From Xylanimonas cellulosilytica DSM 15894 (lineage in GTDB: Bacteria; Actinomycetota; Actinomycetes; Actinomycetales; Cellulomonadaceae), in contig NC_013530.1 of the NCBI RefSeq assembly GCF_000024965.1, positions 496,001 to 560,000 of the forward strand: a DNA stretch of 64,000 bases, written 5' to 3'. Each line of letters begins with the position of its first letter. Position 1 is the first letter of the stretch. The position numbers were made by a program, and so were the translations under genes. The notes under the pieces were generated by a model, which made no database searches, was not told the DNA's origin, and worked only from the letters and a program-made list of their open reading frames with translations. Of this stretch, positions 8,701 to 17,489 are shown piece after piece.

Positions 8701-11700
8701 GACCCCGACGGCGACCAGTACGGCCTGGTGGGCGGCGGGATCGAGGCGGCAGACCCGCTCGACCCGAAGGTCGAGGGCGAGCGGATCGTGGTGCGCACCC
8801 CGGAGGAGGAGGGCGCCTACGGCTTCTACTACACGATCGAGGACACCTGGGGTGCCCGTGCCATGGGCGCCGTGACCCTCGAGGTCTCGCTCGACGCACC
8901 GCTGCAGGCCCCGATCGCCCGTGACGACATCGTGCTCGACAGCGCGATCACGTTCGACCAGACCTCGGTGACGGTCCCTCTGCTGGACAACGACGAGGAC
9001 CCCGACGGCGCCGCCAGCGAGCTGGAGGTGGCCGTCGACGCCGACACCGCCACCGTCACGACCACGTCCGACGACGAGACCGTCGTCGAGGTGCGGCTGA
9101 CCGCCCAGCGGCAGGTCATCACCTACACCGTGACCGACCAGGACGGCCTGCAGGGCAAGGCGTTCCTGCTGGTGCCCGCGGGCAAGACGCCCGAGCTCGC
9201 CGACGAGCTCCGGGAGGAGGACGAGGAGCTCACCGAGGACCAAGCGGAGCTGACCGGGCCCGCCCCGATGCTCAAGGCGAACTTCTCGCCCCTCGAGGTC
9301 AAGTCCGGCGAGCCGCTCACCGTCGACGTCGCGGACGCCGTCGTCGTCGCCGAGGGTGGTGCGGCACGGATCGCCGACCCCGCCACCGCCAAGGCCGTCG
9401 CCGGCTCCGTGGTGGTCCAGGACGAGCGGCGCCTCGTGTACACCTCGGCCGAGGACTACGTCGGACCCGCCGCGGTGAGCGTGCTGGTCACGGACGGGCT
9501 GGGGAGCAGCCCGCAGGACGCGGACCACACCCTGGTGATCCAGGTGCCGATCACCGTGCTGCCGCCCGACAACCTGCCCCCCGAGCCGGGCCAGCCGTCG
9601 GGCCAGGTGGCGGCGGGCGAGGAGAGCACGGTCGACCTGGGCCGGTTCGCCACCGACCCGAACGATGACGCGCTCACGTTCGCGCTGGGCACGCTGCCCG
9701 ACGGGCTGTCCGCGACCCTCACCGGCTCCGTCGTGACGCTCGAGGCCGCCCCGGACCTGGTCAAGGGCGTGGGCCTGACCGTCCCGTTCACGGTGTCCGA
9801 CGGCGCGAACCCGTCCGTCGACGGTGAGCTCGCGGTGACGGTCGTCGCCTCGATCCGCCCGCTCGCCAAGGCCAACCCCGACTCCGTCGAGGGCGCGCAC
9901 CAGGGCGTGCCCGTCTCCGTTCCGGTGCTGGCCAACGACATGGACCCGTTCGACCCGAAGGGGCTCGAGCTGATCTCGGCGGTGGTCCAGACGGGCCAGG
10001 GCAGCACCGAGCTGGACGGCGACGAGGTGATCATCACCCCGGCCCCGACCTTCGTCGGCACCCTCGTCGCGTCCTACCGCATCCAGGACGCCACCAAGGA
10101 TCCCGACCGCTTGGTCGAGGGGACCGTCACGGTCACCGTGCTGGGCGTCCCGGAGGCGCCCGCGGCGGCGTCGATCGAGGAGGTGCGTTCGAAGACCGTC
10201 GTGCTGTCCTGGACGCCGCCGCAGAACAACGGTGCGCCGATCACCGGGTACACGGTGACCTCGAGCCAGGGCGACGTGTTCGACTGCGCGACGACGACCT
10301 GCACCCTCGACGGGCTGACGAACAACGTCACCTACACGTTCACCGTGGTGGCGACCAACGAGGTCGGCCCGTCCGACCCGTCGCCCGCCTCGGCACCCGC
10401 CCGGCCCGACGAGAAGCCCGACCCGCCGGCCGCCCCGAAGCTCGCCTTCGGCGACGGCTCGCTCACCGTCACCTGGACCAACGCGACGTACACCGACCGC
10501 TCCCCGATCAGCGAGGTCAACCTGCAGATCTCGCCGGCCCCGCCGTCGGGCGCGCTCCAGAAGAAGGGACTCACCGGCGAGACGACCGTGTGGGAGGGCC
10601 TGGAGAACGGTGTCGCCTACAAGGTGCAGGTGCAGGCCGTGAACGCCGCCCCCGACCCCTCGGAGTGGGGTGAGTGGTCGACGGAGATGGTGCCTGCCGG
10701 CAAGCCCGACGCGCCGGGCGCGCCGACCGCGAGCCGGACGGCCAGCGGTGCCGTGAACGTGAAGTGGAACGCGCCGGCGAGCAACGGCGACGCGATCAGC
10801 AACTACTACGTGGACGTCTACCGGGACGGCTCCCTGGTGCAAGAGAACGTCGACCTCAAGACGGCGACGTCGCACGACTTCACCGGCCTGACCACCACCG
10901 CGTCGTACACGTTCGCGGTGTCGGCGAAGAACAAGGCCGGGGAGGGCGCGACCAGCTCGCGGTCCAACGCCGCGATCCCGTACGGCGCCCCCAAGGCGCC
11001 CACCAACGTCAAGGCCACCGACAACAAGGGCGTGCCTACCGTCACCTGGAGCGCCGCGGACGGCAACGGCTCACCGGTCATCGACTACACGGTCACGGCG
11101 TCGGGTGGCAAGACCATGACGACGACGGGCACCAGCGTGAACTTCACCGGCCTGACGGCAGGGACGACGTACACGTTCACCGTGACCGCCAGGAACCTGG
11201 GCGGTACCTCCAGCGCGAGCGCCGCGTCGGGCGGGGTCAAGGCATACGGCCTCCCGTCGGCACCCAGCGTCACCTGGACCAAGACCACGGCGACCGACGG
11301 GTACTTCACCGTCAACGCCCCGAGCAGCTGGAACGGTGACACGGGCACGGTGAGCTGGAGCCTCAGCGGCAGCGAGACGAAGTCGGGTACGGGAACCGGC
11401 CGCATCGACATCACCGGCGGCCACAGCAAGTCGTACAAGGTGACGACGTCGGCCACCAACGGCGCCGGCACCACCACGGGCGGCACCGCCACCGGGACGA
11501 CGGACGCCCCGCCGCCCCCGCCGAACCCGCAGGTGCGGGTCACCAACTCCGGTCGGCCGGGGACGTACAACAACGACTGCGTGAGCGCCTGCCAGACGTT
11601 CCTGTTGCAGGCCAACGCGGACTTCCCGTCCGGGAAGCACACGTTCGTCTGCTACAACTCCTCCGGTGGGGACCACGCCTTCGGTACCGCGATGGAGACG

Positions 11701-11823
11701 ACGCTCAACGCGAACGGAACCGTGGAGCTGAACTGCTACCTCGGCTACACGGGCGGCGCTGACGTCTGGGTCAGCGTGGACGGGCACCTGAACTACTCGG
11801 TCCGCACGACCTGGTTCAGGTGA
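5719..11823 (+). CDS. Giant Ig-like / fibronectin type III repeat surface protein
   Basis: A protein of about 2034 aa. A short basic start and one hydrophobic segment (residues about 17-32) serve as export signal or membrane anchor. Residues about 50-380 look like a beta-propeller-like region. Then come eight or more cadherin/Ig-like repeats, each with a calcium-type turn such as NDSDPNGD or NDMDRDGD. From about residue 1475 there are four to five FN3 domains, and the C-terminus has a Cys-rich end domain. I chose GTG 5719 because AGGGAGA lies just upstream; ATG 5704 or 5629 are alternatives. Similar proteins in Micrococcales usually sit beside MoxR, DUF58 and transglutaminase genes, which are absent here. 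Probable role: cell envelope adhesion or scaffold; substrate unknown. Confidence 0.85.
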   Translation: MGLLSRLRANHRKAVSTGTVFALAAGLVTAAVLTDGEASADLQLNDAGVWVTNQSSGLVGRFNTSAGTLDGTLLAGSAAFDVDQQARYVLVADDGSSTASAVDVARLEFSSTTKVPAGARLAMGGGVVAVVDDESGSLWVTTLDGLPGLDPAKTDPTAELDGAAEVVVSETGVVHAVVPDRDVLWTVKPGADPETKTLDLMQRGDDVVLTTVGDDAVVLDRTRGRLRLPGGDTVEVVNAQGAQLQQPGPEADTVVYATSSALVEQPLRGGDATLRQASGMPAAPVRVAGCLYGAWSGTGQILRDCEGTDRDVDDALEDLDQTAVLRYRVNRDAVVLNDLAAGTVWIAMDQFERVDDWETTQPDEGEQDGTSPDKTTPEMVDSTVVDREKQTPPTAQDDEFGVRPGRATVLDVLSNDMDRDGDVITATRTGDQPAPITIEEVLDGAALQAVVPEDATGTVQFPYTVSDGRGGTDDAQVSLRVVPWGENADPFQLGEPVLRVQKGGRGAIRVLPYFRDPDGDDIYLATASVSVDGDEARAYPDGLVEFRDGGSATGRKNVTVTVGDGHGGVVEGTLWVDVINSQEPPVAVGDHVAVLAGQPVTVEPLANDSDPNGDSIRLVSVSEAAPAQITPNYDAGTFSFLARDPGSYDVLYQVSDGPSTTTGVVRVDVRAPDAASGAPVVVSDTVMLSAGGTALVDVLANDTDPAGGVLVVQSFEVPDDAGLSVTVLAHQVLRISESRRLAESVVIRYTVSNGTQVATGEVRVLPVPAPDRLQPPNAEPDEVTVRVGDYVTIDALANDTHPDGLELTIADDLEQGVDPEQGEIFVSEGMLRFRAEAQEGTAYAIYKVRDPNGQEDSAQVTIHIRGGDDNQAPTPPDVAARVITGGVVRVRIPLDGIDPDGDSVQLVNIVAPPALGIAEIVDGRFIDFQATRGAIGQDTLTYSVVDARGAKAQGVVRIGIAPPATTNHAPIAEDDVVWARPGRTVSAAPLGNDSDPDGDQYGLVGGGIEAADPLDPKVEGERIVVRTPEEEGAYGFYYTIEDTWGARAMGAVTLEVSLDAPLQAPIARDDIVLDSAITFDQTSVTVPLLDNDEDPDGAASELEVAVDADTATVTTTSDDETVVEVRLTAQRQVITYTVTDQDGLQGKAFLLVPAGKTPELADELREEDEELTEDQAELTGPAPMLKANFSPLEVKSGEPLTVDVADAVVVAEGGAARIADPATAKAVAGSVVVQDERRLVYTSAEDYVGPAAVSVLVTDGLGSSPQDADHTLVIQVPITVLPPDNLPPEPGQPSGQVAAGEESTVDLGRFATDPNDDALTFALGTLPDGLSATLTGSVVTLEAAPDLVKGVGLTVPFTVSDGANPSVDGELAVTVVASIRPLAKANPDSVEGAHQGVPVSVPVLANDMDPFDPKGLELISAVVQTGQGSTELDGDEVIITPAPTFVGTLVASYRIQDATKDPDRLVEGTVTVTVLGVPEAPAAASIEEVRSKTVVLSWTPPQNNGAPITGYTVTSSQGDVFDCATTTCTLDGLTNNVTYTFTVVATNEVGPSDPSPASAPARPDEKPDPPAAPKLAFGDGSLTVTWTNATYTDRSPISEVNLQISPAPPSGALQKKGLTGETTVWEGLENGVAYKVQVQAVNAAPDPSEWGEWSTEMVPAGKPDAPGAPTASRTASGAVNVKWNAPASNGDAISNYYVDVYRDGSLVQENVDLKTATSHDFTGLTTTASYTFAVSAKNKAGEGATSSRSNAAIPYGAPKAPTNVKATDNKGVPTVTWSAADGNGSPVIDYTVTASGGKTMTTTGTSVNFTGLTAGTTYTFTVTARNLGGTSSASAASGGVKAYGLPSAPSVTWTKTTATDGYFTVNAPSSWNGDTGTVSWSLSGSETKSGTGTGRIDITGGHSKSYKVTTSATNGAGTTTGGTATGTTDAPPPPPNPQVRVTNSGRPGTYNNDCVSACQTFLLQANADFPSGKHTFVCYNSSGGDHAFGTAMETTLNANGTVELNCYLGYTGGADVWVSVDGHLNYSVRTTWFR

Positions 11824-11829
11824 CGCGTG

Positions 11830-11898
11830 CGGGGTGGTTTCGACAGGCTCAACCACCCGGGCTCAACCCCGGTGGTTGAGCCTGTCGAAACCACCCCG
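11830..11898. repeat. 28-bp-arm perfect palindrome of the GGTTGAGCCTGTCGAAACC family
   Basis: The arms 11830-11857 and 11871-11898 are perfect inverted repeats around a 13-nt loop. They begin CGGGGTGGTTTCGACAGG and end with its complement. A degenerate half copy (GGCTGAGCTTGTCGAACCCC) follows at about 11904. It lies between the convergent ends of the giant protein gene and trkA, and may act as a bidirectional terminator. The same sequence occurs inside coding regions of resB, nuoC, nuoE and nuoJ. Confidence 0.92.
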
Positions 11899-11924
11899 CC
11901 CCGATGGCTGAGCTTGTCGAACCC

Positions 11925-12602
11925 CTACGGCCGCGAGCTGAACCGCTCCAGCACGTCCTCGTGCCCGGAGACCACGATGAAGTCCGACGCGGCCACGCGC
12001 GTCTCCGGCGTCGCGTAGACGAACTCGCGGCCCGAGGACTTCACGCCGATGACGGTGACGCCGTACCGCCGCCGCACGTCCGACTGGGCCAGCGTGAACC
12101 CCTGCATCTCCATCGGGGGCCGCATCTTGACGATCACGAAGTCGTCCTCGACCTGGATGTAGTCGAGCATCTTGCCGCTGACCAGGTGCGCGACGCGGGC
12201 CCCGGCGTCGGACTCGGGGTAGACGACGTGGTGCGCGCCGATGCGCTGCAGGATGCGCCCGTGCTCGGCCGTCACGGCCTTGGCCCAGATCTGCGGGGTA
12301 CCGAGGTCCACCAGGTTGGCGGTCACCAGCACCGACGCCTCGAGCGAGGAGCCGATGCCGACGACGGCCATGCCGAAGTCGCGGGCGCCGAGCTGTTCAA
12401 GGGCTTCCGGGTTGGTGGCGTCGGCCTGCACCAGCGGCAGCCGCCCCGAGTACTGCGCCACCTTGGTCTCGTCGTGCTCGACCGCCAGGACGTCCTGCCC
12501 CAGGCGGTCCAGGGTCACGGCGATCGCCGAGCCGAAGCGGCCCAGCCCGATGACGAGCACGCCGGCGTCCCGCTCGGGCTCCTTCTTGGTCCTGTCTGCC
12601 AC
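11925..12602 (-). CDS. trkA: TrkA-type potassium channel/transport regulator (RCK protein)
   Basis: A 225-aa cytoplasmic protein that gates the TrkH potassium transporter in response to nucleotides. The Rossmann nucleotide-binding motif GLGRFGSAI sits near the N-terminus, with an acidic ribose-binding residue in VEHDE about 25 residues later, forming RCK_N. The C-terminal about 80 residues form RCK_C. The GTG start at 12602 has a Shine-Dalgarno AAGGAG at good spacing. It lies 86 bases downstream of trkH on the same strand and is probably co-transcribed with it; the gap is filled with repeat DNA. Confidence 0.9.
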   Translation of the reverse strand: MADRTKKEPERDAGVLVIGLGRFGSAIAVTLDRLGQDVLAVEHDETKVAQYSGRLPLVQADATNPEALEQLGARDFGMAVVGIGSSLEASVLVTANLVDLGTPQIWAKAVTAEHGRILQRIGAHHVVYPESDAGARVAHLVSGKMLDYIQVEDDFVIVKMRPPMEMQGFTLAQSDVRRRYGVTVIGVKSSGREFVYATPETRVAASDFIVVSGHEDVLERFSSRP

Positions 12603-12619
12603 TGCTGCTCCTTCGTCGC

Positions 12620-12690
12620 GGGGGGGTCTCGACAAGCTCGACCGCCGGTGGGGACTCACCGCCGGTGGGGGCTCACCGCCGGTGAGGGCT
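12620..12690. repeat. Degenerate GTTTCGACAAGCTC-family repeat between trkH and trkA
   Basis: The spacer contains TCTCGACAAGCTCGACC followed by three short tandem units of about 17 bases with the core CACCGCCGGTGGGG. It is recognisable as a decayed copy of the repeat family found at 11830 and in nuoC. It interrupts an otherwise compact trkH-trkA operon and ends right at the trkH stop codon. Confidence 0.7.
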
Positions 12691-14074
12691 AACCAATGAT
12701 CGGCCGCTCTTCGGGGAACCGGACGATGCGGCGCCGGTCGCGCAGCGCGAGCGCGGCGGCGAAGGTCATGGTGCCGGTGCGGCCCACGAACATCAGCGCG
12801 CTCAGCAGGTACTTGCCGGCGTCGGGCAGGTCGGCGGTGATGCCCGTGGACAGGCCGCAGGTCGCGAAGGCCGAGATGACCTCGAAGAGCACGCGGTCGA
12901 GCGGCAGTCCGGTGATCTCCATGAGGGCGATGGTGGTCACCAGCACCGCCGTCGCGCCCAGGAACACGACGGCGATCGCGACGCGCAGCGTGTCGCTGGG
13001 GATGCGGCGGCCGAACGCCTCGATGTCCCGGTCGCCGCGGGCCTCCGCGCGGATGGCGAGCAGCATGACGGCGAGCGTGGTCACCTTGATGCCGCCGCCC
13101 GTCGACGCCGACCCGCCGCCCACGAACATGAGCGCGTCCGTGACCACCCAGGTGCCCTCGTGCATGGCTCCGACGTCGACGGCGCTGAACCCTGCCGAGC
13201 GTGGCATGACGCCGGCGAACAGCGAGGCCAGCACCTTCTCGTTCGTGGGCAGCGGGCCGAACGTCGCCGGGTTGTTCCACTCCAGCACCGCCATGAGCAG
13301 CCACCCGAGCGCGACCAGGGCGAGCGAGGTGACGATCGTCAGCTTGGTGTGCAGCGACCAGCGGTTCCACCCCCGGTAGCCCTTGCGGCGGGTGTTCATG
13401 ATGTTGAGCACCACGGGGAAGCCGAGCGCGCCGACGAACACGCCGAGGATGATCGGCAGGTCGAGCAGCCAGTCGCCGACGTGCGGGGTCAGGCCCTCCG
13501 ACGTCGGGACGAAGCCCGCGTTGTTGAAGGCCGAGACGCCGTAGAACACCGAGTGCCACACGGCGGTGCCCACCGACTCGTGCAGGGCCAGGAACCGGGG
13601 CAGGAGCATGGCGGCCACGACGAGCTCGAGCGTCGTCGTCGTCACGATGACCACGCGGACCAGCGAGCCGACCTCGCCGAGCCGGTCCGTCCTCGTCTCC
13701 GACGCCGTCAGCAGGCGCTGGGTGAGGCCGATGCGACGCGAGACGGCGAGGCCCAGGATCGAGGCCAGCGTCATCACGCCGAAGCCGCCCACCTTGATGG
13801 CCACGAGGATCGACACGAGGCCCCACGTGGACCAGTAGGTGGCGGTGTCCACGACGGTCAGGCCGGTGACGCAGACGGCGGAGACGGCCGTGAACAGCGC
13901 GTCGACGAACGGTGCGCGGTGGCCCGATGCGGTGGCCCAGGGGGCGGAGAGCAGCAGCGTGACGAGCACGCAGACGCCGAGGAACACCGCGAGCGCCAGC
14001 CGGGCGGGTGAGCGGCGGGCGACGCGGTCGACGAGCTCGCGCAGGCCGAGCAGGTTGCGTTTCACCTGCGCCAT
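12689..14074 (-). CDS. trkH: TrkH family potassium uptake membrane protein
   Basis: A 461-aa polytopic membrane protein that forms the K+ translocation subunit with TrkA. Four pore-loop repeats are expected; the filter-like segments AVCVTGLT (near residue 70) and ATCGLSTG (near 390) are visible, along with many hydrophobic helices. The length is typical of the family. ATG 14074 encodes a basic start (MAQVKRN). It is divergent from the acuC-like gene, whose start lies 71 bases away. It heads the trkH-trkA unit. Confidence 0.92.
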   Translation of the reverse strand: MAQVKRNLLGLRELVDRVARRSPARLALAVFLGVCVLVTLLLSAPWATASGHRAPFVDALFTAVSAVCVTGLTVVDTATYWSTWGLVSILVAIKVGGFGVMTLASILGLAVSRRIGLTQRLLTASETRTDRLGEVGSLVRVVIVTTTTLELVVAAMLLPRFLALHESVGTAVWHSVFYGVSAFNNAGFVPTSEGLTPHVGDWLLDLPIILGVFVGALGFPVVLNIMNTRRKGYRGWNRWSLHTKLTIVTSLALVALGWLLMAVLEWNNPATFGPLPTNEKVLASLFAGVMPRSAGFSAVDVGAMHEGTWVVTDALMFVGGGSASTGGGIKVTTLAVMLLAIRAEARGDRDIEAFGRRIPSDTLRVAIAVVFLGATAVLVTTIALMEITGLPLDRVLFEVISAFATCGLSTGITADLPDAGKYLLSALMFVGRTGTMTFAAALALRDRRRIVRFPEERPIIG

Positions 14075-14145
14075 CCGTGCCCTCCTCGCCGAACCGTCGC
14101 TGGACGCTCGGCCAACTCTGCCACGAGGTCCGATACCGTGGCGGG

Positions 14146-15318
14146 ATGCCGCTCGCCCGACTCGTGTGGAGCCCTGAGCTCCTGCAGTACGACTTCGGGC
14201 GCGGGCACCCGATGTCGCCTGCTCGCCTGGACCTGACGATGAGGTTGGCCGACGAGCTGGGTCTGCTCACGTCCCGTGACCTGGAGGTCGTCGCGGTGCC
14301 TCCGGCGTCGGACGCGGTGCTGGAGACGGTGCACGACGCCGCCTATGTGGCGGCGGTGCGTGCGGCGGATGCGGGCCGGCCCGCGCCGGAGCGCGGCCTG
14401 GGCACGGAGGACGATCCGGTGTTCGCGGGGATGCACGACGCCGCGGCGCGTCTCGTGGCCGGTTCGGTCGACGTGGCGGACGCCGTGTGGGACGGGCGGG
14501 TGCTGCACGGTCTCAACGTGGCGGGCGGCATGCACCATGCGCACCGGGACGCAGCGTCGGGGTTCTGCATCTACAACGATGCCGCCGCGGCGGTGCAGCG
14601 CCTGCTGGACGCGGGGGCGCAGCGGGTGGCGTACGTCGACCTGGACGCGCACCACGGCGACGGGGTCGAGGCGCAGTTCTGGGACGACCCGCGGGTGCTG
14701 ACGGTCTCGATCCATCAGGACGGCAGCACGTTGTTCCCCGGGACGGGCAGTCCGGCCGACGTGGGCGGGGCGGGCGCGGAGGGCAGTGTCGTCAACCTGG
14801 CGCTGCCGCCGCGCACGGGGTCGGAGGGCTGGCTGCGGGCGTTGGACGCCGTCGTGCCTGCCCTGCTGCGGGAGTTCCGCCCGCAGGTGATCGTCTCCCA
14901 GCACGGGGCGGACGCGCACGCGAAGGACCCGCTGAGCGACCTGCGCGTGGGCATCGACGCGCTGCGTCAGGCGGCCCGCGTGCTGCACGACCTCTCGCAC
15001 GAGCTCGCCGACGGCCGGTGGGTGGCCCTCGGCGGGGGAGGGTATGCCGTCGTCGACGTCGTGCCGCTGGTGTGGTCGTCGCTGGTGGCGGAGGCGCTGC
15101 ACGCCCCGCTCGACCTCGCCCAGCCGCTGCCGCCTGCCTGGCGTGAGCACGTCGCGCAGGCGTCCGGGCTGACGGCCGCCCGCTACCTCGGGATCGAGAC
15201 GGCCGAGTGGCGGCGCTGGGCGGCCGGGTACGACCCGGCCGACGACGTCGACCGGGCCGTCCTGGCCACCCGCAAGCACGTGTTCCCGCTGTGGGGCCTG
15301 GACCCCTATCAGGACTAG
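14146..15318 (+). CDS. acuC: Acetoin utilization AcuC-like histone deacetylase family protein
   Basis: A 390-aa zinc-dependent deacetylase of the HDAC superfamily. The active-site HH pair is in GGMHHAHRD (about residues 126-134). Zinc ligands are in DLDAHHGDG (about 163-171) and the later QHGADAHAKDPL segment. The Gly-rich loop GGGGY carries the catalytic Tyr. AcuC deacetylates and so activates acetyl-CoA synthetase in Bacillus; a like role here is inference. The start ATG 14146 is supported by TACCGT (14134-14139) followed by exactly six bases, implying a leaderless transcript. Confidence 0.88.
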   Translation: MPLARLVWSPELLQYDFGRGHPMSPARLDLTMRLADELGLLTSRDLEVVAVPPASDAVLETVHDAAYVAAVRAADAGRPAPERGLGTEDDPVFAGMHDAAARLVAGSVDVADAVWDGRVLHGLNVAGGMHHAHRDAASGFCIYNDAAAAVQRLLDAGAQRVAYVDLDAHHGDGVEAQFWDDPRVLTVSIHQDGSTLFPGTGSPADVGGAGAEGSVVNLALPPRTGSEGWLRALDAVVPALLREFRPQVIVSQHGADAHAKDPLSDLRVGIDALRQAARVLHDLSHELADGRWVALGGGGYAVVDVVPLVWSSLVAEALHAPLDLAQPLPPAWREHVAQASGLTAARYLGIETAEWRRWAAGYDPADDVDRAVLATRKHVFPLWGLDPYQD

Positions 15319-15347
15319 CCGGCCGCTGTGCTGAACGGTGGCTGGCT

Positions 15348-15393
15348 GCTGTGCTGATGAGCCACTAGCCGCTGTGCTGATGAGCCACTAGCC
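15348..15393. repeat. 23-bp tandem duplication at the 3' end of the monooxygenase gene
   Basis: The 23-bp unit GCTGTGCTGATGAGCCACTA(GCC) occurs twice head to tail (15348-15370, 15371-15393), with a partial third copy upstream near 15324. The second copy includes the stop codon of the minus-strand flavin monooxygenase gene and its last two codons. It fills the gap between the convergent acuC and monooxygenase genes. Confidence 0.85.
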
Positions 15394-16446
15394 GCGCAGG
15401 AGCGGCAGCAGCTCGCGGCCCTGGCGCTCGATCTCCGGCAGGTACGGGGTGTCGGACAGCACGAAGTGCGTGACGCCCAGGTCCTCGTAGCGCTGGAGCG
15501 CCTTGGCGACGTCCTGCGCGGACCCCACCAGCCAGGTGGTCGCCGCGCCGCCCGCGCCGAGCCGGCCGGGGGTGGTGTAGAGGATGTCGTCGAGCACCTC
15601 GCCGCGCGCGGCGAGGTCCAGCAGCCGCTGCTGCCCGACGGCGGTGGGCCGGTTCCCGCGCCGGCCCGACCCGGTGGCGGAGAGGGCCGCGACCTTGTCC
15701 TCGGCCGCCGCCCACGCCTCGTCCGTGGTGTCCCGGACCACCGTGGTGATGCGCAGGCCGAACTCGAGCGGCGCGTGCTCACGGCCCAGCTCCTGTTCGA
15801 GCGCCCGCAGCCGTGCGATGCGCTCGGCCACGCCGTCCAGCGGCTCGCCCCAGAAGAGCTGCACGTCCGCCTCGGCGGCCGCCACGCGCTGGGCGGCGTC
15901 GGACGCCCCGCCGAAGTACAGCGTGGGGTGCCGGCGCTCGCCGACGGTCACGGGCTTGAGCTCGAGCCGTGAGCCCGCCACCGAGAAGTGCTCCCCGGCG
16001 TAGGTGACCTCCTCCTGCGTCCACAGCCGGCGCACGATCTGGAGGAACTCCTTCGTGCGGGCGTAGCGGTGCGCCTGGTCGCCTTCCACGTCCCCGTAGG
16101 CCGCGAGGTCGTCCTGGCCCGAGACGATGTTCACCAGCGCGCGCCCACCCGTGAGGTGGTCGAGCGTGGCGGCCGACGACGCGAAGTGCGCCGGGCGCCA
16201 GTAGCCGGGCCGCACCGCGATCAAGGGCTTGAACGTGGTGGTGCGTGCGGCCAGCGCGGCAGCGACCGTGAACGTGTCGGGGCGGCCCCAGCTCGTGCCC
16301 AGCAGGGCGCCCTCCCACCCGGAGTCCTCGAGCGCACGGGCGTGCTCGGTGAGGTGGTCGAGCGAGTTGTGCTCGGGGATCACCGGTTCGCCGCGGTGGC
16401 CCGGGCGCGTGTGGTTGGGGATGTACCAGAGGAAACGGCTGCTCAT
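15388..16446 (-). CDS. LLM-class flavin-dependent monooxygenase, alkanesulfonate monooxygenase-like
   Basis: A 352-aa bacterial luciferase-like TIM-barrel enzyme. It has the SsuD-type pattern: an N-terminal strand with RFLWYIPN, the VRPGYWRPAHFA segment near residue 80, and the RALVNIVSGQD loop near 105. SsuD enzymes use FMNH2 and O2 to cleave alkanesulfonates into aldehyde and sulfite. It is the last gene of the minus-strand organosulfur operon, 10 bases after the aldo/keto reductase gene. No flavin reductase is encoded nearby, so reduced FMN would come from elsewhere. Substrate range is inferred from the transport genes. Confidence 0.88.
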   Translation of the reverse strand: MSSRFLWYIPNHTRPGHRGEPVIPEHNSLDHLTEHARALEDSGWEGALLGTSWGRPDTFTVAAALAARTTTFKPLIAVRPGYWRPAHFASSAATLDHLTGGRALVNIVSGQDDLAAYGDVEGDQAHRYARTKEFLQIVRRLWTQEEVTYAGEHFSVAGSRLELKPVTVGERRHPTLYFGGASDAAQRVAAAEADVQLFWGEPLDGVAERIARLRALEQELGREHAPLEFGLRITTVVRDTTDEAWAAAEDKVAALSATGSGRRGNRPTAVGQQRLLDLAARGEVLDDILYTTPGRLGAGGAATTWLVGSAQDVAKALQRYEDLGVTHFVLSDTPYLPEIERQGRELLPLLRG

Positions 16447-16456
16447 GATCGGCTCC

Positions 16457-17488
16457 TCAGCGCGCGGCGGGACGCCGGCGGGTCGCCGCGTCGGTCAGGG
16501 ACGGCGGCTGGTAGCCGGCGTCGGCGGGGTTGAGCGTGACGCCCGGCGGCACGATGCGGTCGATCTCGTCGAGCACGTCGGAACTCAGGCGCACGTCCGT
16601 GGCGGCGAGCGCCGCGTCCAGGTGCGCCCGCGTGCGCGGCCCGACGATCGCGGACGACACGGCGGGGTGCTCCAGGACGAACCCCAGCGCGAGCTGGACC
16701 AGCGTGAGACCCGCCTCGGCCGCGAGCTTCTCCAGCCCTTCCACCGCGGCCGCCTTGAGCACGTTGGCCGGCAGGGCGGGGTCGTGCCGTCCGGGCTTGC
16801 GGGCGCGGCGCGGGCTGTTGGCCGCGGCCGCCTCGTCCCGCCCGGACAGCCAGCCGCCCGCCAGCGGGCTCCAGGGCAGCACGCCCAGCCCGTACTGCTG
16901 GGCGATCGGCAGCACCTCCGTCTCGACGCCGCGGGCCAGGATCGAGTACGGCGGCTGCTCGGTCACGGGCCGCTCACGGTGCCGCTTCTCGGCGACCCAC
17001 TGCGCCTCGACGAGCTGGCCCGGCAGGAACGTGGACGTGCCGAAGTAGCGGATCTTGCCCTGGCGGACCAGGTCGGTGAGGGCGCCGAGCGTCTCGTCGA
17101 TGTCGATCCCCGGCTCGGGGCGGTGCACCTGGTACAGGTCGATGTGGTCGGTCTGCAGGCGGGTGAGCGAGGCCTCGACCTCACGCACGATCCAGCGGCG
17201 CGAGTTGCCCGCGTGGTTGATGTCCTCGCCCAGGCGGCCGTGGAACTTCGTCGCGAGGACGACGTCGTCGCGGCGGCCGCGCAGGGCCTTGCCGACGATC
17301 TCCTCGGACTCGCCGGCGGAGTACACGTCGGCGGTGTCGACGACGTTGATGCCGGCGTCGAGCGCGGCGTGGATGACGGCGATCGACTCGTCGTGCGAGG
17401 TGCCGCCCCAGGCGCCGAAGTTCATCGTGCCGAGGGTCAGCGGGGAGACGTGGACGCCGGTGCGTCCGAGGGTGCGGTAGGTGGTCAT
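16457..17488 (-). CDS. Aldo/keto reductase
   Basis: A 343-aa NADPH-dependent (beta/alpha)8-barrel oxidoreductase. The catalytic tetrad is visible: Asp51 and Tyr56 in VVDTADVYS, Lys81 in ATKFHG and His123 in YQVHRPEP. It is near the YhdN/voltage-channel beta-subunit branch in length and sequence. It sits between the two flavin monooxygenase genes. I infer that it reduces the aldehyde released when a sulfonate is desulfonated. The ATG start at 17488 is one base after the end of the preceding gene, so it is tightly coupled. Confidence 0.9.
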   Translation of the reverse strand: MTTYRTLGRTGVHVSPLTLGTMNFGAWGGTSHDESIAVIHAALDAGINVVDTADVYSAGESEEIVGKALRGRRDDVVLATKFHGRLGEDINHAGNSRRWIVREVEASLTRLQTDHIDLYQVHRPEPGIDIDETLGALTDLVRQGKIRYFGTSTFLPGQLVEAQWVAEKRHRERPVTEQPPYSILARGVETEVLPIAQQYGLGVLPWSPLAGGWLSGRDEAAAANSPRRARKPGRHDPALPANVLKAAAVEGLEKLAAEAGLTLVQLALGFVLEHPAVSSAIVGPRTRAHLDAALAATDVRLSSDVLDEIDRIVPPGVTLNPADAGYQPPSLTDAATRRRPAAR

Positions 17489-17489
17489 C

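Noticed and set aside
7057-10875. A 1272-codon open frame on the minus strand opposite the Ig/FN3 protein gene
   Set aside because: It is rich in His, Arg, Asp and Val with no domain pattern, as expected for the antisense frame of high-GC coding DNA. The plus strand has clear repeated domains.
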